A model generated the notes under the pieces. That model saw nothing but the letters and a program-made list of their open reading frames with translations. It did no database searches and was not told the origin of the DNA. This document shows positions 20,892 through 32,471 of a DNA stretch of 64,000 nucleotides, in pieces (the stretch's first letter is position 1; each line of letters begins with the position of its first letter). This DNA comes from Sorghum bicolor (lineage: Eukaryota > Streptophyta > Magnoliopsida > Poales > Poaceae), in assembly GCF_000003195.3 (NCBI RefSeq), contig NC_012870.2, positions 28,760,477 to 28,824,476 on the forward strand, written 5' to 3'. The translations under genes and the position numbers were made by a program.

Positions 20892-23800
20892 AGGCTGCAT
20901 CTCTAGAGCTTTTAGATGAACCAGACTTAGAAGACGAAACTCCTTTCTTCACAGAAGAAGAAGACGAACCTTCCGAGCCTAAACCTTTAGATGAGTTTGC
21001 AGAAACACCTAGACCCCCCATAGAACTTAAAACTTTACCACCCGGTCTTACCTATGCTTTCCTAAACAATAATCCAGAGTTCCCTGTGATCATTAGCGAT
21101 AAACTCACTCAGGATCAAACTCTGCAATTAATGACCATTCTTGAGAAACATCACTCAGTTTTTGGCTACTCACTTCAAGATCTTATAGGAATCAGTCCTA
21201 TGATTTGTACCCATCGTATTCCAACAGATCCTTCTGTTACACCCTCTCGAGAACCCCAACGTAGACTTAACAACACTATGAGAGAGGTAGTTAAAAAGGA
21301 AGTTATAAAGTTGCTGCATGCAGGGATTATATATCCTGTGCCGCACAGTGAGTGGGTAAGCCCAGTACAAGTTGTGCCTAAAAAGGGAGGCATGACTGTT
21401 ATTATGAATGAAAAGAACGAGCTAATTCCGCAACGCACCGTCACAGGATGGCGGATGTGCATAGACTATAGAAAACTAAATAAAGCCACGAGAAAGGATC
21501 ACTTTCCTTTGCCTTTCATAGATGAGATGCTAGAGCGGTTAGCAAACCATTCATTCTTTTGTTTCTTAGATGGATATTCAGGGTATCATCAAATCCCGAT
21601 CCATCCTGATGATCAAAGCAAAACCACTTTTACATGCCCTTATGGAACTTATGCTTACCGTAGAATGTCTTTTGGGTTATGTAATGCACCAGCTTCTTTT
21701 CAAAGATGCATGATGTCTATATTTTCTGATATGATTGAAGAGATTATGGAAGTTTTCATGGATGATTTCTCTGTTTATGGAAAAACTTTTGATAGTTGTC
21801 TTGAAAACTTAGACAAGGTTTTGCAAAGATGTGAAGAAAAGCACTTAATCCTTAATTGGGAAAAATGTCATTTTATGGTTAGAGAAGGAATAGTGCTAGG
21901 ACACTTAGTGTCTGAAAGAGGGATTGAGTTAGACAAAGCTAAAATTGAAGTAATTGAACAACTACCTCCACCTGTGAATATAAAAGGAATTCGAAGCTTT
22001 CTTGGCCATGCTGGTTTTTATCGTAGATTCATAAAAGATTTTTCATTTATTGCTAGACCACTTACTCTTTTGCTAGCCAAGGATGCTCCTTTCCAATTTG
22101 ATGATGCATGTTTAACATCTTTCAATTTATTAAAGAAAGCACTCATCTCTGCACCAATCATTCAACCCCCTGATTGGTCGTTACATTTTGAAATTATGTG
22201 TGACGCTAGTGATTATGCTGTGGGGGCAGTATTGGGACAAACTAAAGATAAGAAGCATCATGCAATTGCTTATGCCAGTAAAACTCTGACAGGAGCTCAA
22301 CTTAATTATGCAACCACTGAAAAAGAGCTTCTGGCTGTTGTCTTTGCCATTGATAAATTTAGATCTTATTTAGTTGGAGCTAAAATAATTGTTTACACTG
22401 ATCACGCTGCACTAAAATATTTGCTCACTAAAAAAGATGCTAAACCTCGACTGATTAGATGGATCCTATTACTCCAAGAATTTGACTTAGAAATAAAAGA
22501 TAAAAAGGGAGTAGAAAATTCTGTTGCTGATCACTTGTCTAGAATGTATTTTAAGAGACCACAGGAAACCCCCATCAATGATTCACTCCGGGACGACATG
22601 CTCTACGGGATTAACAGGTCTGACCCCTGGTATGCAGATATTGTTAATTTTATGGTTTCAGGGTATGTACCACCAGGAGCAAACAAGAAGAAGCTTATTC
22701 AAGAAAGTCGTTCACATATATGGGATGAGCCAAACCTCTTCCGAGTATGCTCTGACGGCTTACTCAGGAGATGTGTGACCACTGAGGAAGGATGGAAGAT
22801 CATCGACAGATGCCATTCGTCACCATATGGAGGTCACTATGGAGCATTCCGTAAACATTCAAAGATCTGGCAGTGTGGATTCTACTGGCCTACAATGTAT
22901 GAAGACACGAAGCAATATATCAGGAGATGTAGGCCATGTCAAAGGCACGGAAACATAAATACAAGGGATGCAATGCCACTCACCAACAACCTTCAGATTG
23001 AGCTCTTTGATGTCTGGGGAATAGACTACATGGGTCCATTTCCTCCATCAAAGAAGTGCGAGTACATCTTGGTGGCAGTTGACTATGTCTCCAAGTGGGT
23101 AGAAGCATTACCTTGCAAGCATGCCGACAACGTCAGTTCAAAGAGGATGTTCGAAGAAATTATATTTCCAAGATTTGGAGTCCCCAGAGTAGTGATAAGT
23201 GATGGAGGAGCACACTTCATCGACAAACGCTTCAAGCAATATCTATCAAGACATGGAATCCGTCACAACGTCGCTACCCCCTATCATCCTCAGACAAGTG
23301 GCCAAGCAGAGACTTCCAACAAACAAATCAAGAATATTCTTCAGAAGACAGTAAATGAAATGGGAACGGCATGGAAAGACAAGTTACCCAATGCACTCTG
23401 GGCATACCGGACAGCATACAAGACCCCAATTGGAATGTCTCCATACCAATTGGTGTACGGGAAGACTTGCCATCTACCTGTTGAACTAGAGTTCAAAGCA
23501 CACTGGGCCATAAAGAGATGGAATATGGACCTAGATGTTGCTGGAGATTATAGAAGAATGCAACTATCAGAATTGGAAGAATGGCGAGAGAAGGCATATC
23601 ACAATTCCAAGATCTACAAAGAAAGAGTCAAGAGGTGGCATGACAAGAGAATCAAGAAGAAGGAGTTCACACCCGGAGATAAGGTATTACTTTTTAATTC
23701 CAGGGTAAAGCTTTTCGGGCATGGAAAACTTCGGAGCAAATGGGAAGGACCATTCAAGGTAATCAATTCATCATCCCACGGAGCTATCACACTTCAAAAT

Positions 23801-23914
23801 AGCGAAGGTACGTTATTCAAGGTAAATGGACAACGTCTTAAATTATTTTTAGAGCCCAATGAGGAATTTGAAGAAATAGACGTAGTCCATTTTTACCTTC
23901 CCATGGAGAATTAG
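20879..23914 (+). CDS. pol: ATH-C pol: RT, RNase H, integrase (intact)
   Basis: An open frame of 1011 codons from ATG 20879; the open frame begins 12 bases earlier and overlaps gag in the -1 frame. RT shows [24 protein letters not shown] and the active site FMDDFSVYG near residue 293. RNase H starts [13 protein letters not shown] near 440. Integrase has an HH-CC finger (H..H then CRPC, near 645-680), then D in WGIDYMGPF (about 714), D in ISDGGAHF (about 774) and E in GQAETSNKQ (about 809), followed by a GPF module (WEGPFKV). No stops or frameshifts. Length and FMDD fit Athila. It would copy the RNA and insert the cDNA in the nucleus. Confidence 0.93.
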   Translation: MEEVKAASLELLDEPDLEDETPFFTEEEDEPSEPKPLDEFAETPRPPIELKTLPPGLTYAFLNNNPEFPVIISDKLTQDQTLQLMTILEKHHSVFGYSLQDLIGISPMICTHRIPTDPSVTPSREPQRRLNNTMREVVKKEVIKLLHAGIIYPVPHSEWVSPVQVVPKKGGMTVIMNEKNELIPQRTVTGWRMCIDYRKLNKATRKDHFPLPFIDEMLERLANHSFFCFLDGYSGYHQIPIHPDDQSKTTFTCPYGTYAYRRMSFGLCNAPASFQRCMMSIFSDMIEEIMEVFMDDFSVYGKTFDSCLENLDKVLQRCEEKHLILNWEKCHFMVREGIVLGHLVSERGIELDKAKIEVIEQLPPPVNIKGIRSFLGHAGFYRRFIKDFSFIARPLTLLLAKDAPFQFDDACLTSFNLLKKALISAPIIQPPDWSLHFEIMCDASDYAVGAVLGQTKDKKHHAIAYASKTLTGAQLNYATTEKELLAVVFAIDKFRSYLVGAKIIVYTDHAALKYLLTKKDAKPRLIRWILLLQEFDLEIKDKKGVENSVADHLSRMYFKRPQETPINDSLRDDMLYGINRSDPWYADIVNFMVSGYVPPGANKKKLIQESRSHIWDEPNLFRVCSDGLLRRCVTTEEGWKIIDRCHSSPYGGHYGAFRKHSKIWQCGFYWPTMYEDTKQYIRRCRPCQRHGNINTRDAMPLTNNLQIELFDVWGIDYMGPFPPSKKCEYILVAVDYVSKWVEALPCKHADNVSSKRMFEEIIFPRFGVPRVVISDGGAHFIDKRFKQYLSRHGIRHNVATPYHPQTSGQAETSNKQIKNILQKTVNEMGTAWKDKLPNALWAYRTAYKTPIGMSPYQLVYGKTCHLPVELEFKAHWAIKRWNMDLDVAGDYRRMQLSELEEWREKAYHNSKIYKERVKRWHDKRIKKKEFTPGDKVLLFNSRVKLFGHGKLRSKWEGPFKVINSSSHGAITLQNSEGTLFKVNGQRLKLFLEPNEEFEEIDVVHFYLPMEN

Positions 23915-24023
23915 AGCCCGATATTTTTGGTCTGATGGTTTTGGGTCATATATATATTTTTCTAAATAATTTCGCATCAAGAAACGCTCTTGGAGAAGTG
24001 GGCCCACAGAGGGGCCAGAGAGA

Positions 24024-24186
24024 GGGCGGGCGCCCAGCCCCTGTTCCCCCTCGGTCCCGACTTTCTCTATTATGGAAAATGCACTTAGGGTGATCCGAAT
24101 AATCCCTCGGATGGAAAGTTTCGTACGCACGTCGACGGGAGCAACCCGAACAACCCATAGAGGCATCCTTTTGACCCCTATATAAA
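24024..24186 (+). promoter_or_regulatory. Candidate internal promoter for ATH-C third ORF
   Basis: A GC box GGGCGGGCGCCC (24024-24035) and TATATAAA (24179-24186) are followed by CAGACCCCTGACCTCAG. The arrangement resembles the element's own LTR promoter (GC boxes, TATA, then CAGACCCCCTGGCCCCTGG in sister LTRs). The third ORF starts 112 bp after the TATA box. Confidence 0.6.
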
Positions 24187-24297
24187 CAGACCCCTGACCT
24201 CAGTTTTCAAACACCAAGCCACCAAGCTTTCTCTCCTTCAATTAGAGCTTGATTAGCTCTCCTTCAATTAAAATTTTATTAGTTCCTTGCTACTCCA

Positions 24298-24927
24298 ATG
24301 GCCGACAAGTACCACGACGATTGGGAAGTCGTCCCCTTCAACCTCAACATGGAGCTAGTGGAAGACCCCGATGCCCGTGCTCTCGTCCCGGCCAACACAG
24401 AGTGTCAGCTAGAAGCCATACCATTACGCCAACGCAGCTCCGCCCAATCTTACCATGCTCAACCAGTTCTCACCGCACCACCACAACCCCTACTCCTCAA
24501 AGGACCATCATCCAAGACGAAGACCACTATCAAGGTGCCAACCGGCACAAGGATCCTTCCACCTAGACCCAATGAGAGGGTCGTTGGAGTCAAGACCAAC
24601 CGGAGCGGCGAGATCAGCAGCGTACGCTACACTATGGAGGAGGAAAGGCCTTACTTTGAAGGGATTAGAGCATCTAAAGTCCGTTTCATCCCTCCAAAGG
24701 CAGCCCCGAAGCACTCTTTCAATGCTTTTGAGACACCTCCCAAGCGTCGCAAGACTATAATGGATATTGATGAGGAAGTTCGCAGGCTAGATAGAGTTAT
24801 CATAGACCTCCAGTCCTCGATTAATTCCCTCACTAGGCAGCTCTCTAACCACAACACCGTTATACTAGGCCTTAGGCAGGATCTTGCCAGTGCCAACAAG
24901 AAGATCATGGAATTAGAGCGCCGCTAA
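24298..24927 (+). CDS. ATH-C third ORF: basic and coiled-coil protein, no envelope features
   Basis: 209 codons from ATG 24298, with a short C/T-rich leader. It occupies the position of the so-called env-like gene in Athila elements. I see no signal peptide and no membrane segment, so it is not an envelope by sequence. There is an acidic N-terminus, a Pro/Lys-rich middle, a possible nuclear localisation signal (PPKRRK, about residue 147), and a C-terminal heptad-like coil (about residues 157-208: VRRLDRVIIDLQ...LRQDLASANKKIMELERR). I do not recognise the family. A nuclear, self-associating or nucleic-acid-binding role is inference. Confidence 0.75.
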   Translation: MADKYHDDWEVVPFNLNMELVEDPDARALVPANTECQLEAIPLRQRSSAQSYHAQPVLTAPPQPLLLKGPSSKTKTTIKVPTGTRILPPRPNERVVGVKTNRSGEISSVRYTMEEERPYFEGIRASKVRFIPPKAAPKHSFNAFETPPKRRKTIMDIDEEVRRLDRVIIDLQSSINSLTRQLSNHNTVILGLRQDLASANKKIMELERR

Positions 24928-25050
24928 GTTATCTAGATTAGACCTTGAGGCAATACATCTTAGTTATCTATCTTTAAATTCGGTTTGGGTTTACTTTTAT
25001 TATCAGTTTGCTATCAGTCTTTTGTAATAAATGCCTCAAGATCAATAAAG

Positions 25051-25151
<101 letters not shown>

Positions 25152-26296
25152 GTCTTGTGTGTCTCTACTTTATTTTTTGTGCAAGAAAGCAGAAAACAAG
25201 TATGGGGGAGATCCCTCGACATGCCAAACACACTCCAACTACACCACTCCACCACTCAGGTACACACTCTGCACACTTTACTTTACACATACATTTATTT
25301 TGGATTATGCAGATTACTGTTACCGACATGATAAAATAAAAGGATTAAAATATTTCTAATCATGATTAATCTCAATCTGTGATATTTTCTGAAAACTTGC
25401 AATTATTATAAAATCATTTTAAAACCCTGTGTTACTTAAGTCAATATGGAATATGTGATAGAGTATGAGTTTCTTATTCTTGATATCATTGTTGCTTGGA
25501 GAATTTATTTCAAAATATTCAAAATTCTAGCTACCATCCTCAGTGTTTTACATGCCTGATAAAACTAAAAATATTAATTATGATTATAAAAGCTATCTGC
25601 TCTGTATTGAGTTTGTTCAGAATGAGTTAGACCCTTGTTGAGAGATTTATCATGCTCCCAAGATCAAGACATTATTTCAGTAAGATTCACTCTTCCGAAG
25701 TATTATTGCATTAGAGGCATGGGCTATGCAAAAATAGAAATATTTCGAGGAAATAAAAAGGAGCAAGTGCTCGACAACCTCGCAGAAAAAAATGGACAAG
25801 TGTCCGGCAGTAGAATTAGGGGTACCTCGGTATCCACTTAAAAAAAATGATAGCCCATGGTCCCTCTAATAAGCAATATGCCAGTAAGAGTTGACAAAGT
25901 TTTTAATTTCCAAAGTCTTTGATCTAAGAGTATGACATTCCCCTCCTCGGATCCCATTTTGATCAGGCAATAAATGCAAAGTAAGTATGCTTGAGAATTT
26001 TTGCAAAATAAAACAGTCTCAGTGAGATATACATAAAAGATAATGAGTGATCTAAGAGAACCTATGAGGATAAAAAGTTATGCTAACTTTCTTTCAAAAA
26101 TATACAAAAGCTCCAAGTGGCAGGATTGAAAAGAAAGGATCTTTACTCTTAACCATATACATCCCTGACTATGGTACACAGTGGATTTTTGACACCCTGC
26201 ATTTATAAAGAGAATGCTTTAAAATGTTTTACCCGAGATATTTTTCTTAACCATCCTTTTCTCGAGGACGAGTAAAAGCCTAAGTATGGGGGTATT
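25152..26296 (+). other. ATH-C 3' noncoding module and polypurine tracts
   Basis: It starts near an internal polypurine-like AAGTATGGGGGAG (25198-25210) and ends at the terminal one (AAGTATGGGGGTATT, 26282-26296). In between are GAGCAAGTGCTC (25761-25772), GGACAAGTGTCC (25794-25805) and GGGTA...TATCC (25820-25835). CTCGAGGACGAG (26261-26272) precedes the tract. No gene seen. Confidence 0.75.
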
Positions 26297-27530
26297 TGTT
26301 GACGGTTCTTAAGTATCAATTTTAATTATCAAATAAACAAAAGAAAGGACCAATATGCAACCAACACCTAGAATTAGGGTTTGATCTGACAGAATTCCAC
26401 GAGTTTTGTTGTTTATCTATTTCTGCAGGGGGTTATCAGGAAATAAGGAAGAAAGGTCCACATGTCGGGATTACATAGAGATATCAACGCATCGCGTAAT
26501 TTTACATCATCTAGAAGACTCCAGAAGCCACGAGACCGAAGCGGAGGCAAAACTGGGCCAGGCCCAGGGCGCCCGCCCTGGAAGCGTGGGCGCCCGCCCC
26601 CCTGTTGGAGCCAAATCAGGACTCTTTCGCTCGGGATATTCCACCGACCTATTGGATCAAGAAAAACATAGTACCACCTCGCCTATCGACCCAAAAACGC
26701 ATAGAAGGGGAGGACTATATAAGCAAGGCCCCCTGGCCCCTGGAGAAGACATGAAGAAATTATCATAGAGACTGAGGGGTGCCCTCGAAGGAAAACCTCT
26801 TCTCTAATTAATATTTCTTTTTAGGCTTAGCAATCAATGTAAGGTAGAAATAGATCTTCTAGTTTCTACTAGATTGAGAGAGATAGAGTGGAGGTGTAGA
26901 GTGGAGGAAGCCCGGCCTGTCGGTGTCTACTCCAAGCTTGTACCTGCGGGATCAAGTTCTCCTAACCCGAAGCTTGCTCCTAGGATTCTTCAGTAATACG
27001 ACTTCTAAATTCTAGTAAGTTCTTGTTTTATTGTTCTTATGGTTTATGAGTTTACTTTAATCTCTTCGCGTAGAGTTTAGAGTAATCATTGCTGGCGTAA
27101 ACGTGGTGTTTAGGCTGGGGTACTCATAGATATTCCCTGACTAGCTGGACCGTGGTAGTAGTGAGGAACGTGACAATTCCGAGCTACCTTTGTAGATCAC
27201 ATCTCGTTAGCAGGAAGGATAGGGTTTATAGGTGCGGGTTGAACATCCTTTGTGGTGTCTAGATTCCGTTAGCCTCCCCATTAGAACAGTAGATCATCCT
27301 TACCAAGGTTAGAAGGAGACTACGGTTGCAGTCTTCTCTATTTATCACTCACATCGAAAGACATTCTTTGTGCCTAAAGGATAGTAGTAATAGACCGGTT
27401 AGTCAGATGCACTCTTTCTCCTAGTGGTAAAAAAATAAATACAATACTCTGGATAATTTCCCGGGTGAAGTGCTCACCGATATCCGTGCACTTGCGGATC
27501 AATTCCTTATTGCGTTCCCAAATATCAACA
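26297..27530 (+). repeat. ATH-C 3' LTR (complete)
   Basis: 1234 bp, TGTTGACGG to AAATATCAACA. Twin GC boxes (26567-26578, 26588-26599), TATATAA (26716-26722), end hairpin (27482-27499). Confidence 0.95.
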
Positions 27531-27535
27531 ACGGT

Positions 27536-28097
27536 ATAGCGGCAGATTCGGCGGAGTGGCTGCGGTGTTGTCAGTCGACGCCCAACTCTTCCCCTGGAAG
27601 GAAACATGTCTGGTCGAGGGTCAGACGCCGTGCAGTGTCTTGTCGTCCAAAGCGTTGACCTTGGGTGTCTCGAGGGGGTCCCGACTAGACGCTCCATCTC
27701 TGCTTTCCGCGCCCTGGCACGCTCTGAGTCATTTGGTGGGGAAAGCTACAAAAAGGATGATGGGACGGGTGCCTGTTCCCTATCACGCTTCCCGTGACCA
27801 GCGTGTTAGGTGGGAAAGCGATAGGCGCATTAATTGCCCTGGCACTCGTACGCTCGTCAGGAGGCGGACAATGCCCTTGCGCTCGACGCCCGCCGATTCG
27901 CTCGAGCCCTTTTCCGTATTCGACGGTAGTTAGCGCTCGACCCCTGAGTGGTTCGCTCGACGTTTTTTCTGTCTTCGAGGCTGCGGCCGTTGATGACCGC
28001 ACAACTTATTAGAGCGTCGAGTTGAGGCCCTCGATCTGTGCACGGGTAATCTCGTTATGGGCATCAGTTAGGATACCCCTTACTGATACCCTCGATA
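27536..28097 (-). repeat. TAT-E 3' LTR, proximal piece
   Basis: Colinear with 50041-50150 plus 62516-62969 of the 5' LTR. Its end CTCGATA (28091-28097) corresponds to CTCAACA of the other copy. Many TCGA motifs. Confidence 0.9.
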
Positions 28098-28883
28098 GTA
28101 GCCCCCGAGTCTCCATTCGAGCGCTGGCGCTCGAGTGGAGGCTTTATTTTGCGGTCGAATTTCCGTGGGGACGCGCGAGCGACCCCACGGGGGTAGCCCC
28201 CGAGCCCTTGGAGGAGTTTTTTGACTCCTTCATGGGTTAAATTGCCTAACTCTCAGAAACGCTATCGACACCGATGGTGGAAGGTCCTGATTGGCTTGTT
28301 TTGTGCGGGGGTTTCGACGTACTCTCGATAGAGCGAGCGTCTTCCACCCCAAATTGAGTTCCTAGCGGGTAGTCCAAGTGAGAACCTGTGCCCCTTTCGA
28401 GGGGGTCAGCTGTAGCCCGGAGGCGTTCTCATAAAGCAGGGTCGACGTGGTCGGGGATACTGATCTCATTCGATAGAGTCCAGCGGCTCGATGCCTCCCG
28501 TCGGGGGGATTCCTCTCGACTGTCTCGACCCTATCTTGGACATCCCTAGCGAGTCTTCGAGGCGGGCCTCGATCTTCGACCACTCGCTGGGGATCCCTAA
28601 CTCTGGTGCTCGAGATCGGCTGTCGAACTCTTTCGGTGGGCCAGCCTGCGACCTCTCGAGGTTTTCACAGGTACATCCCTTGGCTTACAAGGGAAGGAAA
28701 GAGCCGTGGGCGGTTCGCCTTTTTGCCCGTTGGGCGCGCCTTTTTAGGTGGGAGGCGTTACGACACTGTGTTGGCGTGGAATTCGGAGCGCCCCACCTGT
28801 GAGGAGGGAAAGGACCGTTAGACCGCGCATTTATGGGGGGAGTTACCTCATTTCTCGAATCTGCCCGTTGGTGGACTGCAGCC
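28098..28883 (-). other. TAT-E polypurine tract and region before the antisense gene
   Basis: On the minus strand AGACTCGGGGGCTAC (28098-28112) abuts the 3' LTR as polypurine tract; a second CTCGGGGGCTAC copy is at 28194-28205. The rest, up to the antisense TATA box, is noncoding, GC-rich and dense in TCGA; the open frames in it have no recognisable domain. Confidence 0.7.
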
Positions 28884-28890
28884 TATAAAT
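28884..28890 (+). promoter_or_regulatory. TATA box of the TAT-E antisense gene
   Basis: TATAAAT lies 150 bp before ATG 29034, followed by a C/T-rich leader. It points opposite to gag-pol transcription. Confidence 0.65.
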
Positions 28891-29428
28891 GTGCCTAGGC
28901 GTCGCCGCCGTTCTCCCTTCTGCCTCCCGTCTTCGTTCTCGCCTTAGCCCTCTCGTTGCCTTAGTTCTCTTGCTGTCTCACACGCGCGCGCACCCCCTCG
29001 AGCGGTAGCGGATCCACCGTCCTTCCAGCCAAGATGCCTGTGAGAGTCGTCGTCGCCGACGACTGGCGCCCGTCCTTGATGACGGAGCGCCGGTTGCTAG
29101 AGCTTGAGAGAGAGGGACTCCTGCGCCGCCGCACCTCGCTATCGTCGCCGGAGTGGATCGCGCCGCCGGCGGACCATAGGGAGCCTCAGCCGCCTAAGGG
29201 CTACGTGGTGTCGTTCGCCAAATTCCACCGCCACGGCCTGGGTGCTCCTCCGAGCTGCTTCATGCGGGCGCTCTGCCTCCACTATGGGGTGGAGCTCCAG
29301 CACTTCTCCCGGAACGCTATCACCGTCGTGGCGGTCTTCGCCGCGGTGTGCGAGGGCTACCTAGGGATGATGCCCCACTGGGAGCTGTGGCTCCACCTCT
29401 ACAGGGGCGAGCTTTTCAACGCCCCCAC

Positions 29429-30944
29429 TGTTGACACTAGCTAACACCACTTAGATACTAGGTTGTCATCCCTAGCATGGTGCCAGAGTGTACAAAGGTA
29501 TTTATAAATGTAAAGGGCTCTCTAGAAAATAATCTATTCTATCCGCAAGCGCACAGATAAAACACCTCATTGTAGCATTTCACTAGGATAAGTATTCCAG
29601 GTATCGTTATTTATAATTTTGCTCAAGCGATCTAAAGAAGATGAAATTAAATCAAGGGGCAAAATCTATCAAGGCATAGACTAGAGATAAACTTGCAAGA
29701 ACATGATTACTAATGAGAAACTCGTCACACAGTCACTTACTTTAGCAGGGGGTAAACCATAAAGATAATGATAATGAATTATAAGTTTAAGGGATAAATA
29801 ACACAGCGATTAGAAAATAGACTACTCCTCGTATATGTAGGTGATGTCGGATTAGCTAGAGAATGGATTCTAAGTTATCTACTAACTACTAAGTCATAAT
29901 CTACTCTAGTTATCTACAAGATCATATATAGCATAAAAGACTCTTCATTCATGTATAAGGAACATTGATAAAGTAAATCAGAGCATCGCATGACTTACTC
30001 CACAATACCGGTTCTGCCTGTCCTATCAACGGAGGGTGGACTATATAAGAATCAACAAAGCTGTCACTATCGCGAACTACCACACGACCCGGCCAATAGG
30101 ATACATTTGCAGATAAATAACATCTAAGCACCACGCTCACATGTGATCTATCACCTAACTCCCTCGCGTCAAGAGCTAAGCGCTTTGCAAACTTATACAT
30201 AAACTCATTATCAATCATAACTATATCAAATATAGAACTAGAACAAACTAAGAACATAATAATTAGAGACATAATGCAATTAGAACAAATAAATAGAGAA
30301 AGATATGAATAATACCAATCTTTATTACCGAAGATCCGAATCCAGAGCGTAGTGCTCTACTTCTCTAATTGCTATCTAATCAAACCTCTAAACTTGAAGG
30401 ATTAGGGAGTAGCTAATTCTAATTCTCTGTGGGAGAGAAGCTCTAAACCCTAACTTTGATGGCTACCTCTGAATAATGATTTCTCCTCTCCTCCTCCAGG
30501 GGCCAGGGGGTCTGGTTTTATAGTCCCCTCAAGTGAACGTGAGCCGTCAGATCAAACCAACATAGATTGTATGGTCTAGATTGATCCTTTAGGTCGGTGG
30601 AGCGTAGTCTCGAAGCAGAGTCCCGATTGGGTTCCAACCCTGGGCGGGCGCCCAAGGGGGGTGGGCCGCCGCCCTGCCCCCGAGCCCGATCATGCTCTCG
30701 TTCGTTCCCGTGGCTTCTGGACTCTTCTAGATTGAGGAAAATTGCGCGGCACATAATTATCTCGTTGTAAACATGACATGTGGGTCTTCTCTCCATATTC
30801 TCTGATAACCCCCTGCAGAAATAGATAAACACCAAAGCTCATGGAATTCTGTCAGATAAAACCCTAATTCTAGATGTTTGTTTCATATTAATCCTTTTTC
30901 ATGTTTATTTGATTATTAATTTTAGTACTTAAGGACCGTCAACA
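29429..30944 (-). repeat. ATH-G 3' LTR
   Basis: 1516 bp. On the minus strand TGTTGACGGTCCTTAAG to GTGTCAACA. CTATAAAA box at 30516-30523; end hairpin at 29541-29558 (one G-T pair). Confidence 0.94.
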
Positions 30945-32471
30945 AACTCCCCCAAGCTTACCCTTTGCTCGTCCCTGGGCAAATAGCTAAACTTAAACGA
31001 ATCAGAAGTTGCTTCGATGTTTTCTTTCTTGACAGGCACACATGCTTTTACATAAAAAATTCTTCCAGATTAGAGTGAAGTGTTATGGAGTTTAGTACCT
31101 GCACTTAAATCTTAAGTGATCGAAAGACAAAGTAATTAAGTCAAGCACTATTCCTCCTGTTTATACTTCACTTTTGTTCTAGAGTTTTTCATAAGTTTTC
31201 AAAATAAAACTCAGAGTTCCCAGCAATGATTCTCTCAAGTCTCTCTATATGTGGTATTTGTGGATCCTTACCATAATGTCACTTACCTATAGCTAAGGGA
31301 ATATTTAAGTGGAGCTCATAGGAGTGAAAAACAGCTCATACATATGTTGTCTAATCGAGCCATGGATCCAAAGGAACTCAGCATATAATTAAATCAAGAT
31401 GTGCATGTGTGATGGAGTAAATGATAGTGATGATAAAAATGTATAAGTATTGGTTCTCATTGCTCCTCATATTGCTATCTCTCCTCTTCTTTGATCTTTG
31501 CTTTGGGAGAACATGGGTTATCTCTTTTTCTCTTTTTTTTCAGGTGGGTAGTAGATACCCCTAATTCTACTGTCGGACACTTGTCCATTTTTTCCGCTCA
31601 AGTGGGTATCTTTGTACCCCTAATTCTACTTCGGACACTTGTCCATTTTTACCTCTCGTCTCACTCTTTTTCTTTCTTTATCCGAGGTTCCGGGCACTTG
31701 CCCCTTTTTATTTCCTCGCATATTTTTACATAACCCATGCCTCTTCTGCATTGAATCTTTTTAGAGAGAGAATAATAATATTCGGGACAGTGAGTGATAA
31801 TATTTTTAGCAATTTTAATGAATGATGATGAATGGTGTAGTAGATGTGTGCAAGTGAATATCTTAATTTAACCACATGAAAAGCTCCTAAGGGTCTACAC
31901 AGCTCGATCAAACTCAATGTAAATATAGCAAAAGATGTTATAGCAAGTATGGTTGTGGTAGGTAGTTTTGTTATGCTAGGAACTCATCATGTGACTTGTA
32001 AGTTTTCAAAATAAATCTCCAGAACTTAGTGTAGTAGAGACAAGATAAACAGTAGCTCAACTTTATATCATGCCTTTCTCTTACCTAGACTTTAATTTTA
32101 TGCTTCTCAAAGATAGTAATTTCAGTTTTAGTAATTCCTGGAAGAACTCTAATATAGAAGCTAGGTACTTGAAAGTAAGCAAACAGAGCAACTGTTCATT
32201 ATTTCCATCATGTATCTTTTTGGTATTTTTATTTTTCTAGAGATTAAACTTAGCAGGAAAATAAAGCACACTTATCTACACACTCTTTTTATTTTGTTTT
32301 CATGTTTATAAAGTTCAGTAATTTAAAGCAAGAAAATATTTATTTGGTTTTCTAATTTTTTTCCTTTTAAGATAAAATACTAACATAGAAAAGAATAAAT
32401 AAGCAGAGCAAATAAAAACGTACTTGATAAATTTGGGAGGAACTCCCCCAAGCTGGATGTTGACGTCGGTC
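30945..32471 (-). other. ATH-G 3' noncoding module and polypurine tracts
   Basis: Bounded by minus-strand CAGCTTGGGGGAGTT (32441-32455) and TAAGCTTGGGGGAGTT (30945-30960, at the LTR). Contains, in plus coordinates, GGGTA...TACCC (31546-31560 and 31604-31619), GGACACTTGTCC (31575-31586 and 31633-31644) and GGGCACTTGCCC (31692-31703). The hairpin block is tandemly duplicated, at a pitch of 58 bp. No gene seen. Confidence 0.75.

Noticed and set aside
31501..31710. Clustered short inverted repeats considered as a CRISPR-like array.
   Set aside because: Only two or three units, in a plant retrotransposon, with no conserved direct repeat or unique spacers.
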